From positions 3,940 through 67,939 of the forward strand of contig NZ_CAXUSG020000019.1 in NCBI RefSeq assembly GCF_964253915.1: DNA of 64,000 bases, written 5' to 3'. A program made the position numbers and the translations under genes. Of the stretch, positions 26,596-35,969 are shown piece after piece. The notes under the pieces are model-generated. The model worked only from the letters and a program-made list of their open reading frames with translations, was not told where the DNA came from and did no database searches. Source of the stretch: Metarhizobium sp964253915. Lineage in GTDB: Bacteria > Pseudomonadota > Alphaproteobacteria > Rhizobiales > Rhizobiaceae. How positions within the stretch are numbered: the first letter of the stretch is position 1; every line of letters begins with the position of its first letter.

Positions 26596-26898
26596 ATGGA
26601 ACGACACGAAATACCGGAGTTTGTTGCGGCGATCATTGCGGCGGGAAGCAATATCTGTGCGATCGGCCCGGCGCATTATTGCCTGGGCGACGACGAAGAA
26701 ACTTCCGATGAGGTCAGGCAAAACGTCAACGCAATCGTTCAACGCTACGGCGAACGCAGCCACTTGCTGATGGAGATCGTTCAATATTTGCAATTGCGTG
26801 GACGTGCCATCGACATTCCGGCCCCCGATTGTTCAATGCTTTTTGCAGGGATCCCGATCCCAGCAGATCATCGCAGCGCTGTGACGGCAGGCGAATAA
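26596..26898 (+). CDS. Small protein of an uncharacterised 'CAIG' family, copy 1
   Basis: The 100-residue protein contains 'AIIAAGSNICAIGPAHYCLG' (residues 12-31) and 'RYGERSHLLMEIV', which align with the small gene at 37101-37370 (CDMCAIGGGYC, FGPRTHLVADF). The two conserved cysteines and the His suggest a metal or redox site. No known family comes to mind. It is divergent from the LysR regulator, which may control it. Confidence 0.7.
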   Translation: MERHEIPEFVAAIIAAGSNICAIGPAHYCLGDDEETSDEVRQNVNAIVQRYGERSHLLMEIVQYLQLRGRAIDIPAPDCSMLFAGIPIPADHRSAVTAGE

Positions 26899-26944
26899 TC
26901 AAGAGACCATCGCCTGCCGATAGAGACTGCTCCGTGTCACGCGA

Positions 26945-28819
26945 TCACGCCGCACGGGCGGGATAGTGTCCGACCGCGCGCCCAGAACTGCCGGCACGCT
27001 CCGCGTCCGAACCAGGCTCGCGTCGAGCGGCGCGGCGATTGAGCTTGAAGCGGCCGACAAGAGAAGCCAGAAGATTGGCGCCTTCCGACAATGTGAAACT
27101 GATCGCCGTCGTCTCCTGAACCATCGACGCATTCTGTTGTGTCATCTGATCGATATCGTTGACGGCAGAGCTGATCTGCTGCAAGCCGACCGATTGCTCC
27201 GCAGCTGCGGTGGCGATCGCATCGACGTTGCTGTCGATCGCCGCCACGAAACCTTCGATCTGGTCCAGCGATGCGCCAGTCTCGCCAACGAGCCGCACGC
27301 CGGCAGAAACCGCGACGGCGGAGTTCGAAATCAGCGACTTGATCTCCTTGGCTGCACGGGCTGAGCGTTGCGCCAACTCGCGAACCTCCTGGGCAACAAC
27401 CGCAAAGCCCTTGCCCGCTTCTCCAGCACGCGCTGCCTCGACACCCGCGTTCAAAGCGAGGAGATTTGTCTGGAAGGCGATCTCGTCTATCACGCCGATA
27501 ATCTGATTGATCTCATCCGACGCCGTCTCGATGCGACGCATAGCATCGACCGTATCGCGAACGATTTCGCCTGATGCGACGGCACATTTTTTCGCATCGA
27601 CGACCAGACGCCGCGTTTCCTGGGTCCGCTCCGAAGACGCCTTGACCGTGGCCGCCACCTGTTCCAGTGCAGCCGACGTCTGCTCAAGCGCGGCCGCCTG
27701 CTGCTCGGTCCTTTTGGCGAGATTGTCGGCAGCAGTATGCATTTCCTGGCCGTTAGTCTGCAGCGCGCCGGTCTGCACCAGCACCTGCTCGAGGGTCGCC
27801 TGGAAGGTGGCGATGGAATTGTTGAAGTCCTGCCTCAGCCTCTCGAAGTCGCCGGGGAAAGGTTCATCAAGGGTCATGCGGATATTGCATTCGGCAAGTC
27901 TGGCCAACCCCGCGCCAAGCTCGGTGACGACCAAGTCGAGATTGCCGGCGTGAAGTGCGCGAATACGCTCTGCCTCCGCGCGTTCATCATCCAGAAGCGC
28001 GCGCTGCGCTTCGCTGTCCGCCAGCCGCGACTGCACCCGATCGTTGACGGAATCGCGCAACGCACCCAACGTCCTGGCCATTTCGCCAACCTCATCGCGT
28101 CGGTCGATATCCGGGACCTTGGCGGCAAAATCCTCTGCGGCGATACGGTTCATGGCTTCACGCAACCTCGCCAAGGGGCGGGTTACCGAACGAATGATCG
28201 AAAAGGCGCCTGCGAGCATCACGATCGCCCCGACGATCGCGATCCACAATGCACTGCGCGCCGTTTTCCAGAACTTGGCATCGAGGTCATCGATATAGAC
28301 GCCATTACCCACAACCCAGCCCCAGGGTTCGAACAAGGCGACATGCGAAAGCTTACGCACCGGTTCCTTGATGCCGGGCTTTGGCCAGATATAGTCGACG
28401 AATCCGGACTTCTGGGCCTTGGCAACCTTCACAAACTCGACGAAGAGCGCCTTGCCGTTCGGATCCTTCATTCCAGTAACGTCCTGACCGTTGAGCTCCG
28501 GCTTGATCGGATGCATCAAGACGATCTGGTTGAGATCGTTCACCCAGAGATAGCCGCTCTCACCGTATTTGACCTTCTCAAGTTCGCTGAGCGCGCTGCG
28601 CTGCGCATCGACGCGCGACAGCGCCCCCGAGGTCTCGAGGGAATACTTTTGCTCAATGATCGACAGGGCAACCTCATCGACAGTCATCAGGAGCGACTTT
28701 CGTTCGTCTTCAAGGCCGGATGCCGTGTCCCTCAATGTGAAAATCATGACCCCTGCGACAAGCAGGAGCGACAAACCGATGAGAAGATAAAGGCGGGTAG
28801 CGATACCGAAAAGCGACAT
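26945..28819 (-). CDS. Methyl-accepting chemotaxis protein with periplasmic Cache domain
   Basis: The 624-residue receptor has an N-terminal helix (residues 7-29), a periplasmic single-Cache domain (YGESGYLWVNDLNQIVLMHP; VGNGVYIDDL), a second helix, a HAMP domain and a signalling domain. The signalling hairpin is 'EIAFQTNLLALNAGVEAARA' followed by GEAGKGFAVVAQEVREL. Methylation helices flank it. The C-terminus is Arg/Ala-rich and lacks a CheR pentapeptide. The start at 28819 follows TTGGAGC. Such Cache domains often bind organic acids; the ligand is unknown. Confidence 0.92.
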   Translation of the reverse strand: MSLFGIATRLYLLIGLSLLLVAGVMIFTLRDTASGLEDERKSLLMTVDEVALSIIEQKYSLETSGALSRVDAQRSALSELEKVKYGESGYLWVNDLNQIVLMHPIKPELNGQDVTGMKDPNGKALFVEFVKVAKAQKSGFVDYIWPKPGIKEPVRKLSHVALFEPWGWVVGNGVYIDDLDAKFWKTARSALWIAIVGAIVMLAGAFSIIRSVTRPLARLREAMNRIAAEDFAAKVPDIDRRDEVGEMARTLGALRDSVNDRVQSRLADSEAQRALLDDERAEAERIRALHAGNLDLVVTELGAGLARLAECNIRMTLDEPFPGDFERLRQDFNNSIATFQATLEQVLVQTGALQTNGQEMHTAADNLAKRTEQQAAALEQTSAALEQVAATVKASSERTQETRRLVVDAKKCAVASGEIVRDTVDAMRRIETASDEINQIIGVIDEIAFQTNLLALNAGVEAARAGEAGKGFAVVAQEVRELAQRSARAAKEIKSLISNSAVAVSAGVRLVGETGASLDQIEGFVAAIDSNVDAIATAAAEQSVGLQQISSAVNDIDQMTQQNASMVQETTAISFTLSEGANLLASLVGRFKLNRRAARREPGSDAERAGSSGRAVGHYPARAA

Positions 28820-29167
28820 TGAAAGCTCCAAGGCCCTGCGGAAATGCAGCGGATGGGAATAGGCGAACGCACGCGGCGCGGGCTGGGTGCCGGCGCTTTG
28901 GAATTCGGGCGGGGGAGACAAACGAGCCGGATATCGACGCGCCAGTCACGACCTGAAAATTAGGATAGAAGACTTAACATCTGATAAATTTCAGAAGCTC
29001 CCGAAGGAAAGTAGTCTATATTTCAGGCACATGCCGAAATCTTACGCGAACGTAAGGAGCAAATCGGGTCTCTTAATCCGAGCCAGAGCATCCTCGTGAA
29101 TGGACCGACAGCGGGCGTTCAACGAGCACGACCTAGCGGCAACAGATCCTAAATGCCGAGTGGATAG

Positions 29168-29506
29168 TCAGATCCTTTCTGGAGCGGAGGCCTTAGCCTC
29201 CCGCTGACTAAGGCGACGCATCACGCTGTCTTCCGACATTTCGGCGATCTTCTCGATCATCACGCTTATGTCCGACGTGTCGAAATCGCCTGGAGGCGGC
29301 ATCGCAGAGAAACCGTCAGCGATCGCTTGGGCGGTTCCGCCTAGCATGGCGCTTGTGCGCATTGCTGCTCGGCGGGGATCTTGATGCAGAAGGCAAATCT
29401 CGGCGAAAGCCGCAGCGCAAACTGCCTGCAATGCGAGGATCTGGTTGCCCATGACATGGTTGCGTACGATCAATTGATCGACGATTGCGACTAGGTTTTC
29501 ATCCAT
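29168..29506 (-). CDS. Hypothetical protein between two chemoreceptor genes
   Basis: The 112-residue product is mostly helical (LVAIVDQLIVRNHVMGNQIL, residues 5-24) with an acidic middle (PPPGDFDTSDISVMIEKIAE) and a basic tail. A GGGGAAC ribosome site supports the start at 29506. It sits between two receptors on the same strand, 42 bases downstream of the globin-coupled receptor, so it may be co-expressed with it. Family unknown. Confidence 0.6.
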   Translation of the reverse strand: MDENLVAIVDQLIVRNHVMGNQILALQAVCAAAFAEICLLHQDPRRAAMRTSAMLGGTAQAIADGFSAMPPPGDFDTSDISVMIEKIAEMSEDSVMRRLSQREAKASAPERI

Positions 29507-29548
29507 GTACGTTCCCCGGCAAACCATTGAATCATTTCATGCAGGAGG

Positions 29549-31123
29549 TCAGAACTCCTGCCAGCTGCCGGCCGCGCGGGCCGCTCCGAACTGATTGGAG
29601 ACAGTGGCGATCAACCGGCGCGCCGGTGAGCGCTGGACCTCAGTCGGCTTTTCAACCCGGCGGACATTGTCCACCTTGAAGCCGGAAACAAGCTGCGCAA
29701 GACGGACCGCTTCGGCCGACATTTTCATGGTTGCGGCAGACGTTTCCTCGACCATGGCAGCGTTCTGCTGGGTAATCAGATCCATGTTGCTGACTGCCGT
29801 GTTGATCTCGGCAATGCCGGATGCCTGCTCTTTCGCCGATTGGACGATCGTGCTCATATGCTCGTGAATTGTCTGAACCTGGCCCCCGATGGTTCGAAGG
29901 ATTTTGCCGGTGTCATTGACCAGTGCCACGCCGCGCGACACGTCAGCGGATGATTTGCCGATCAGCTCGCGTATTTCCTTCGCCGCCTTCGCCGAGCGTT
30001 GCGCCAGTTCCCGGACCTCCTGCGCGACAACTGCAAAACCCTTGCCCTGATCGCCGGCGCGCGCCGCTTCAACCCCCGCGTTGAGCGCCAGAAGATTGGT
30101 CTGGAAGGCGATTTCGTCGATCGTTCCGATGATCTGCGTCATGCGCTGCGACGATCCTTCGATTTCGCTCATCGCTTTGACCGCTTCCTCGACGATCACG
30201 CCGGACTGCGCCGCTTCGGTTGCCGATTGCAATACGACCTTCTGAATGTCGTCCGTGCGTGTCTGAGCCTGCCGGGAGATTGTGGCGATCTGCTCGAGGG
30301 CCGCCGCCGTCTGCTCAAGCGCAGACGCCTGGGTCTCGGTACGCTTGGCCATATCGTCCGTCGCCGACGAGATCTCGTTCGATTGCATCGACACGGTATC
30401 GACGGAATCGCTGATTTGGGACAAGGCAGCACCGAGGCTGCCGATCGAGGCATTATAGTTGTCCTTGAGGCTCTGGAAGTCCGCCGCCATTTCCTGGCGA
30501 AGTGAGGCGGTAAGGTCGCCGGCGGCCAGGGAATTCAGGGCGCTGTCGAGCGCGGCGATCACCTTGTCCTGTTCTTCCTTCAGCTGCAGCTGGGTCTCTT
30601 CGGCCTTTTTTCGCTGGGTGTCGAGAACATCAAGATAAACGGAGATCGCATAATCCATATCCACCAGCGCCGCCTTGACGACGGAGGAAATGTCATCGCC
30701 AAGCTTCTTGGCCTTTCGCCGATGCAGAACCCCTGAAAGTTCCTGATCGACCACCGATCGCACGATGGATTCGAGAATGAGCGCATAGCCGCCGATATAC
30801 CAACGCGGCTCCAGCCCAAGCCGCGCATGGGTGCGGCCGACTGTGGAAACAGCCTCGACATAACTATCGTCAAAGCTGGCCGAAGCAATTCTTTTCCAAT
30901 GATCGACCTGGCGGGCTTTTGCGTGCTGGATATGCGCCTCGTTTGCAAAGAAATGCGCCGTATCGGGATGAACACGGGCCTTCTTGTAAAATGTGTCGAG
31001 TGCGCCATCGAGGGAGCCACCTATCGTTGGTGAAAGGGCTGCCAGGGAACGTCGCTGTTCGGTGTCGAGACCAACAAAATTGAGGCGTTCATTCAGTTGT
31101 CGCTGTGCGCTATGGTCCGACAT
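29549..31123 (-). CDS. Globin-coupled aerotaxis receptor (HemAT type)
   Basis: The 524-residue soluble receptor begins with a protoglobin haem domain (residues 10-170). The likely proximal haem ligand is His99 in 'TVGRTHARLGLEPRWYIGGY'. A linker and a chemotaxis signalling domain with the standard hairpin follow. There is no membrane helix. The C-terminus is GSWQEF, a CheR-binding-type pentapeptide. HemAT proteins sense oxygen and sometimes NO or CO. It is 189 bases downstream of the c-di-GMP operon 31313-35452. Confidence 0.93.
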   Translation of the reverse strand: MSDHSAQRQLNERLNFVGLDTEQRRSLAALSPTIGGSLDGALDTFYKKARVHPDTAHFFANEAHIQHAKARQVDHWKRIASASFDDSYVEAVSTVGRTHARLGLEPRWYIGGYALILESIVRSVVDQELSGVLHRRKAKKLGDDISSVVKAALVDMDYAISVYLDVLDTQRKKAEETQLQLKEEQDKVIAALDSALNSLAAGDLTASLRQEMAADFQSLKDNYNASIGSLGAALSQISDSVDTVSMQSNEISSATDDMAKRTETQASALEQTAAALEQIATISRQAQTRTDDIQKVVLQSATEAAQSGVIVEEAVKAMSEIEGSSQRMTQIIGTIDEIAFQTNLLALNAGVEAARAGDQGKGFAVVAQEVRELAQRSAKAAKEIRELIGKSSADVSRGVALVNDTGKILRTIGGQVQTIHEHMSTIVQSAKEQASGIAEINTAVSNMDLITQQNAAMVEETSAATMKMSAEAVRLAQLVSGFKVDNVRRVEKPTEVQRSPARRLIATVSNQFGAARAAGSWQEF

Positions 31124-31312
31124 CGAGTTGCCTTAAAGCGGAAACACACGTCCCGCGGTAGCCTTGATCAAGGCGTTAGATTGGCGCTTCAGCCTTTCAG
31201 GAAGGCTACGAACGCATCGGTGGAAAGGATTTCCGTAGATACTAATATTAGGGCTTAAAGGTTAACGAGCCGCTAATATACCTCGCCACTCTCTTTTGAG
31301 TTGAGTGAGCTA

Positions 31313-31609
31313 TTAGTCTAACGCCGCTGCCGATTTACTTGGAACAAGCTCGAAGGCGACACCGATTTCGGTCAATGTGCGACGAACAACTTTGCCGGGC
31401 TTGGCGGTCCCGTCTTCGAAGACGAGTTCGACGTCGTCCGGCAGACCTATCGAGGATTCGAGTATGACTTTTGCCCCACCCTCGGACATATTGCGCACAA
31501 TCCCGTTGAACGAACTTGCGCCCGCATTGAAAAGGATGCGCACCGTCTTCAAGGTCTTCCATCGGGGAAAGGCACGCCGTTCTTCTTGCACGGCCTCTGC
31601 AGTCGTCAT
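31313..31609 (-). CDS. PilZ-domain c-di-GMP-binding protein
   Basis: The 98-residue protein is a single PilZ domain. The RRxxxR motif is present in 'ERRAFPRWKT' (residues 10-19) and the second motif in 'RNMSEGGAKV' (residues 39-48), as expected for c-di-GMP binding. It is last in the operon, 2 bases after the HD-GYP gene, so it may read out the c-di-GMP level that enzyme sets. Confidence 0.9.
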   Translation of the reverse strand: MTTAEAVQEERRAFPRWKTLKTVRILFNAGASSFNGIVRNMSEGGAKVILESSIGLPDDVELVFEDGTAKPGKVVRRTLTEIGVAFELVPSKSAAALD

Positions 31610-31611
31610 GA

Positions 31612-32712
31612 TTAGATCGCTTCTCTATAGTAGATGGTCTCGGGAACTGAAGTCTCGTCGCCCTGGCTGTCTAGAGCCGGCTGTTCGAGATTTTCCAGCA
31701 TAATCTTAAGGATTGACGGCATTGCCTCGAGGAACGCTTCAACGCACCGCGGATCGAACTGGCTACCGGACCGCTCCCGGATGTGCTCTACCGTTCGTTC
31801 GACGCTCCATGCCTCCTTGTAAGGCCTCGCTGTTGTCAGCGCGTCGAAATTGTCCGCCAGCGCCACGATGCGACCGGATAACGGAATAGCGTCACCAGAG
31901 AGACGGAAAGGATATCCTTGCCCGTCCCACCTCTCATGATGGCTTCCGGCAATTTCGGCCGCGAGCTGCAACAGGCTGGAATTGGATTCTCGCAGGATGT
32001 CGCAGCCGGCAATCGTGTGCCGTTGCATGGCCGCGAACTCCTGTTCAGTCAGCTTACCCTTTTTCAACAGCACCGCATCGGGAATTGCCACCTTTCCGAT
32101 GTCGTGCATCGGCGAAGCGAGACGGATATCGGAGCAATATTCGGGCTTGAGACCGTAGGAGATCGCGATCGCCTCCGAGTAACATCCGACGCGTTTCGTG
32201 TGCTTTGCGGTTTCTGCGTCCTTATAGCTTGCAGCGATCGCCAGTCGATCGATGATCTCCTCTTCGCGGGCGCGCAGCTCGAGGACCGCCTTATCCACTT
32301 CCTCGCGCAACCAGGCTGCCTTGTCTGCGAGCTTGTTCTGCGCGTCGACCAAAGCCACCAGGTTGCGGATCCGGGCTTGGAATTCCAAGGGCTGCACCGG
32401 TTTGGTCAGAAAATCTATCGCGCCCGCATTCAGTGCGGCCATGCGCACAGCCGTGTCGCCGTCTGCGGTGACAAACACCACAGGCTTCATCTTGTACTTG
32501 TCGAAATGCATGATCTCGGTGAGCAGCTCGACACCGTTATAGTCTGGCATCTGGAAATCGACGATCGCGATATCGAAATCAAGCGCCGGCATAGCCGTCA
32601 GGACGTCGACAGGGTGCCCGAACGGCACTGCGATGCATCCAGGAAGCTTTTCCACCAGTTTGGTGAGAAAGATAAGATTGGTCTTGTTGTCGTCGACGAG
32701 TAAGATTCGCAT
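31612..32712 (-). CDS. Response regulator with HD-GYP phosphodiesterase domain
   Basis: The receiver domain (residues 1-120, phospho-acceptor Asp52 in IAIVDFQMPDYNG) is joined by a coiled coil to an HD-GYP domain with 'SPMHDIGKVAIPD', 'HHERWDGQGYP' and 'RIVALADNFDALTT'. The metal ligands and GYP motif are intact, so it should hydrolyse c-di-GMP when phosphorylated. It is preceded by the hybrid kinase (11-base gap) and followed by PilZ (2-base gap), which suggests a dedicated pathway. Confidence 0.93.
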   Translation of the reverse strand: MRILLVDDNKTNLIFLTKLVEKLPGCIAVPFGHPVDVLTAMPALDFDIAIVDFQMPDYNGVELLTEIMHFDKYKMKPVVFVTADGDTAVRMAALNAGAIDFLTKPVQPLEFQARIRNLVALVDAQNKLADKAAWLREEVDKAVLELRAREEEIIDRLAIAASYKDAETAKHTKRVGCYSEAIAISYGLKPEYCSDIRLASPMHDIGKVAIPDAVLLKKGKLTEQEFAAMQRHTIAGCDILRESNSSLLQLAAEIAGSHHERWDGQGYPFRLSGDAIPLSGRIVALADNFDALTTARPYKEAWSVERTVEHIRERSGSQFDPRCVEAFLEAMPSILKIMLENLEQPALDSQGDETSVPETIYYREAI

Positions 32713-32723
32713 TCTTTTCCCTG

Positions 32724-34940
32724 TCAGTTCGCGCAGCGTTGCTTGTTGCTCGTCATGAGCTTTTCCAGCGCGCTCAATTGTTTCTCAGAAAAGTCCGAGC
32801 CGCGCAGGCGCTGGGACGTCTCTGCTATTTCCAACAAGCCTATGCTCGATGCCGCTCCCTTCAGCGTGTGCAAAAGCGGATCGATACGCCCGTAGTCGTT
32901 GGTCTTGAGAGCAACTGCGAGGTCGTCGAGAACCTTTGCGGCGTCGTCGAAGAAACTGGAAAGCAGTTCCTCGAAGGCCTCATCGCCCAAAGCATCCACA
33001 ATTTCGCTGCGGCGCGCCGCAAAACCGTCGTCAAAGCTGCGACGATCTTCCCTGCCTCGTTCAGGCAGCGGTTCGGCGGCGGCGGTAATCTTTCGCGCGC
33101 CGGCCACGATGCTGCGCAACTGCGGCATTGTTACCGGCTTGCTCTGAAAAGCATTCATTCCCGCTTGCGTGCACATCAGACGGTCGTCGTCGGAGGCATT
33201 TGCAGTCATGGCGATAATAGCCAAATCGGCAGAGATCTCGGCCATGGCGCGAATTCGCCGCGTCGCCTCGATCCCATCGAGATTCGGCATCTGCATATCC
33301 ATCAGCACCAGGTCGAAACTGTGCTGTCCGACGGCGGCGATCGCCTCGAAACCATCATTGGCGATCAGGACATGTTGACCGAGATGTCTGAGGAAGCCGG
33401 CAGCGACCTGTTGATTGACCAGATTGTCCTCGACCAAAAGGATGTTGAGAACCGGGAGTGTATCAGAAGCCCCGGAGGACGGCGCCGAGGCCAGACTCGT
33501 TTCCGGCTGCTCATCGGCAGCCACCATCGGGATTTCAAACCAGAAGGTGCTACCCTCTCCCTTCGTGCTCGAAACACCGATGTCTCCGCCGAGGGCCTCG
33601 ACGATCTGCTTGCAGATCGTCAGCCCAAGGCCAGTGCCACCATATTTGCGGCTGATGGAAGCATCCACTTGAGAGAACGGCCGAAACAGCTTGTCCATAT
33701 TGCAAGGATCGATGCCGATCCCCGTGTCGGCGACCTCGATACGCAGCAAGGGTGAGTTCTTGCGGGCGGTTTCGGTGATTGTCATCGTGACGACGCCGTC
33801 GCGGGTAAATTTGACAGCATTGCTCAACAGGTTGAGCATCACCTGTCGCAGGCGCGTCGGATCGGTCTTTATGCTGGTTGCCGTGAGCTTCTCCGGCAGA
33901 AGCAAGGCCACACGATTGCCATGTTCAAGCGCGCGGTCGCGGATCATTTCAACCGTCGCTTCGGCGAGAGGCAGCAATGCGACGCTGCGAATATCGACCT
34001 CGATCTTGCCGTGTTCGATCTTGGCGAAATCCAGGATCTCGTTGATAATCTCGAGCAACGCGTTTCCCGAGCGACGGATCGTCTGCACGCCCGGCGCCAC
34101 TTCAACAGGAAGCGGGGACAGTTCGAGCAATTCGGCGGTTCCGAGGATTGCATTGAGAGGCGTGCGGATTTCATGCCCCATCGTCGCCATGAACTGGGAC
34201 TTGGCCTGATTGCCGGCCTCGGCGGCGAGATAAGAAGCATTGAGTTCCTGGGCCATCGACTCCAGATCCAGACCGGCCCGCCTCACGGATCGAAGCTGCC
34301 GGCGCAGCGAGAAGATCAGGAAAATGACCGAGAAAACCAGCATCACCACCAGAACGGCGGATTTGATCTGCAGGTTGAGAAGTTCGTTGCGGCTTTCCGC
34401 GCGATTTACCGACACCCAGTTGTTGGTATAGATAAGCAGTTCTTCGGTGTTGCCGATTGTCGTTTCGAGCTTGGCGTCGATCAGATCCATTTCCGCCACC
34501 GTCGGCGCCTTGCCGGCGGCGATCTTGTCGAAATATCCGACGATTCCGAAAACGACGTCCTTGATAGGAGCAATCTTCTCGATAACGCTGTTTTCAAGAG
34601 CGAACTTTTGCTCGAAATTTGCCTTCTCGATAATGTCCATGCGCGAATAGAGGATGTCGTACCGCGTCGACAGCGCCTTCAGCCTTGTGGGGCTCAGGTC
34701 GTTTTCGACATGCATGAGATGCAACATCTCGTGCAGCCGGCGCGCTTCGCGATCGAGTTGATAGACCGACCAGAGGGCATTCTCACGAATGCCATCCTGA
34801 AGCGTCGCGTAGCGATGGGATATGTCGGCCAACACATAGGCCAGGCCCAGCATCAAGACGATCGCAAAGCCTTGCAAGGCCATGGTGGCCTTGCTCGCCC
34901 TGCGAATAACATCGCCATTATGCTGGGCAGCCGTTTTCAC
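32724..34940 (-). CDS. Hybrid histidine kinase with receiver and HPt domains
   Basis: The 738-residue kinase has two transmembrane helices (about 20-40 and 193-212) around a 150-residue helical periplasmic sensor. Next come HisKA with phospho-His256 (MATMGHEIRTPLN), HATPase ('NAVKFTRDG', 'TGIGID', 'GGTGLGLTICKQIV'), a receiver ('DLVLMDMQMPNLDG') and a C-terminal HPt (LLHTLKGAASSIGL). The built-in phosphorelay could pass phosphate to the HD-GYP regulator. It overlaps the upstream molybdopterin-fold gene by 4 bases. Confidence 0.93.
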   Translation of the reverse strand: MKTAAQHNGDVIRRASKATMALQGFAIVLMLGLAYVLADISHRYATLQDGIRENALWSVYQLDREARRLHEMLHLMHVENDLSPTRLKALSTRYDILYSRMDIIEKANFEQKFALENSVIEKIAPIKDVVFGIVGYFDKIAAGKAPTVAEMDLIDAKLETTIGNTEELLIYTNNWVSVNRAESRNELLNLQIKSAVLVVMLVFSVIFLIFSLRRQLRSVRRAGLDLESMAQELNASYLAAEAGNQAKSQFMATMGHEIRTPLNAILGTAELLELSPLPVEVAPGVQTIRRSGNALLEIINEILDFAKIEHGKIEVDIRSVALLPLAEATVEMIRDRALEHGNRVALLLPEKLTATSIKTDPTRLRQVMLNLLSNAVKFTRDGVVTMTITETARKNSPLLRIEVADTGIGIDPCNMDKLFRPFSQVDASISRKYGGTGLGLTICKQIVEALGGDIGVSSTKGEGSTFWFEIPMVAADEQPETSLASAPSSGASDTLPVLNILLVEDNLVNQQVAAGFLRHLGQHVLIANDGFEAIAAVGQHSFDLVLMDMQMPNLDGIEATRRIRAMAEISADLAIIAMTANASDDDRLMCTQAGMNAFQSKPVTMPQLRSIVAGARKITAAAEPLPERGREDRRSFDDGFAARRSEIVDALGDEAFEELLSSFFDDAAKVLDDLAVALKTNDYGRIDPLLHTLKGAASSIGLLEIAETSQRLRGSDFSEKQLSALEKLMTSNKQRCAN

Positions 34941-35452
34941 TCGCCAACCTCTATTTTGGAAATCTGCCAGACCGAGCGTGAAAAGTATTTCTCGTTGAAC
35001 AGGCTGGGATTTGTGTCGAACGGATAGATCAAGAACAGCGGCCCCTTGTCGCGGACCGACATCTGTTTTCCGTCCATCCGGGTGGCGAGCATGGTGTCAA
35101 TCTTTGTAGCGTCCTCCATCGGGACGTCTGCGGAATAGTCGTTGAGAGCGATCACCTTCAGCTTCGAACCCTCCGCGCCGGCGGCATCAAGCACGGCGCG
35201 CAGCAACGGGCCGGAAAACTCCACTTTTCCGGACGTCCAAGGGGTCTCCATTTTCCCCGTACGCCCTGCCAGCGCCTCCAGCATTTCAAGATCGAACTGG
35301 GCGGTGTCATCCACATTGGCATGCTTCAGGTGCGCCCCCTTGATGGTCAGCACGACATCACCCTTGGGCTTGTCGAGAGCATATGCGTAGGACGTCGAAA
35401 CGACGACGGCCCCCAAAGTTACGGCGGCTAGGATGGCGTGGCGAATTTTCAT
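34937..35452 (-). CDS. Periplasmic molybdopterin-oxidoreductase-fold protein
   Basis: The 171-residue product has a signal peptide (residues 1-26, ending SYAYA). Its single domain resembles the molybdopterin-binding domain of sulfite-oxidase-like proteins, with 'FSGPLLRAVLDAAGAEGSKL' and the end 'YPFDTNPSLFNEKYFSRSVW'. No cofactor Cys is present, so catalysis is doubtful. Overlap with the kinase gene suggests it is the periplasmic ligand sensor or co-receptor for that kinase. It is the first gene of the four-gene c-di-GMP operon. Confidence 0.82.
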   Translation of the reverse strand: MKIRHAILAAVTLGAVVVSTSYAYALDKPKGDVVLTIKGAHLKHANVDDTAQFDLEMLEALAGRTGKMETPWTSGKVEFSGPLLRAVLDAAGAEGSKLKVIALNDYSADVPMEDATKIDTMLATRMDGKQMSVRDKGPLFLIYPFDTNPSLFNEKYFSRSVWQISKIEVGE

Positions 35453-35969
35453 TTTTCCCTCGAAAACGCGGTACGGAAACCGGATTCGCGTCGCGAATCC
35501 GCAAAAGGACTTCAGGAAAATTCCGGCTGATCGGAGAGGGCTTGAAGCATCATGCTTCGGCGCGGTCGCCGCAAACCCTGCGAATTGGCAAGCAGTCTAC
35601 CCCAAATCTGGGAATATTTGCTTAAAGTGGGAGCGTGTTAAGCTGACCGTCGCACCATCACACGCGATCCAGGTCATGAGGGAGTAGAGACCTGAAAAAC
35701 AGGAACTTTTCTCTTGTCATGCATTTGTTGGTTCTGTGCGATCTCGCAACGTTTCCGCCGCCCAGCCCCAAATTTAGGGCAGATTGTTTGAGCAAAGATG
35801 AAGTGAATGGAGCCAATTTGAGACAATCCACATTTTAGCCACCACTAAGGTGTTAACGCGGCGAGTTTCGTAGAACCCGTGATCGTTTGAGCGTACTATC
35901 GAAATGCCCCAAATAGCGAGTCTCAATGGTTGCAGCAGACAGAACAAGAAAAGGAGCTTGAGCCAATCA
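35453..35969. other. Intergenic promoter region between divergent operons
   Basis: No convincing gene is present. This is AT-richer DNA containing the promoters of the c-di-GMP operon (minus) and the LuxR-type gene (plus). Short frames here lack ribosome sites and protein-like composition. Confidence 0.5.

Noticed and set aside
27737..28822. 361-codon open frame opposite a chemoreceptor
   Set aside because: It mirrors the repetitive coding of the receptor and has no protein features of its own.
31180..31190. TTGATCAA near the globin-coupled receptor promoter as an FNR box
   Set aside because: The arms have no 4-base spacer, so it does not fit the FNR/FixK consensus.
33921..35027. 368-codon open frame opposite the hybrid kinase
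   Set aside because: It is antisense to a kinase with all its motifs. No domain is seen in this frame.
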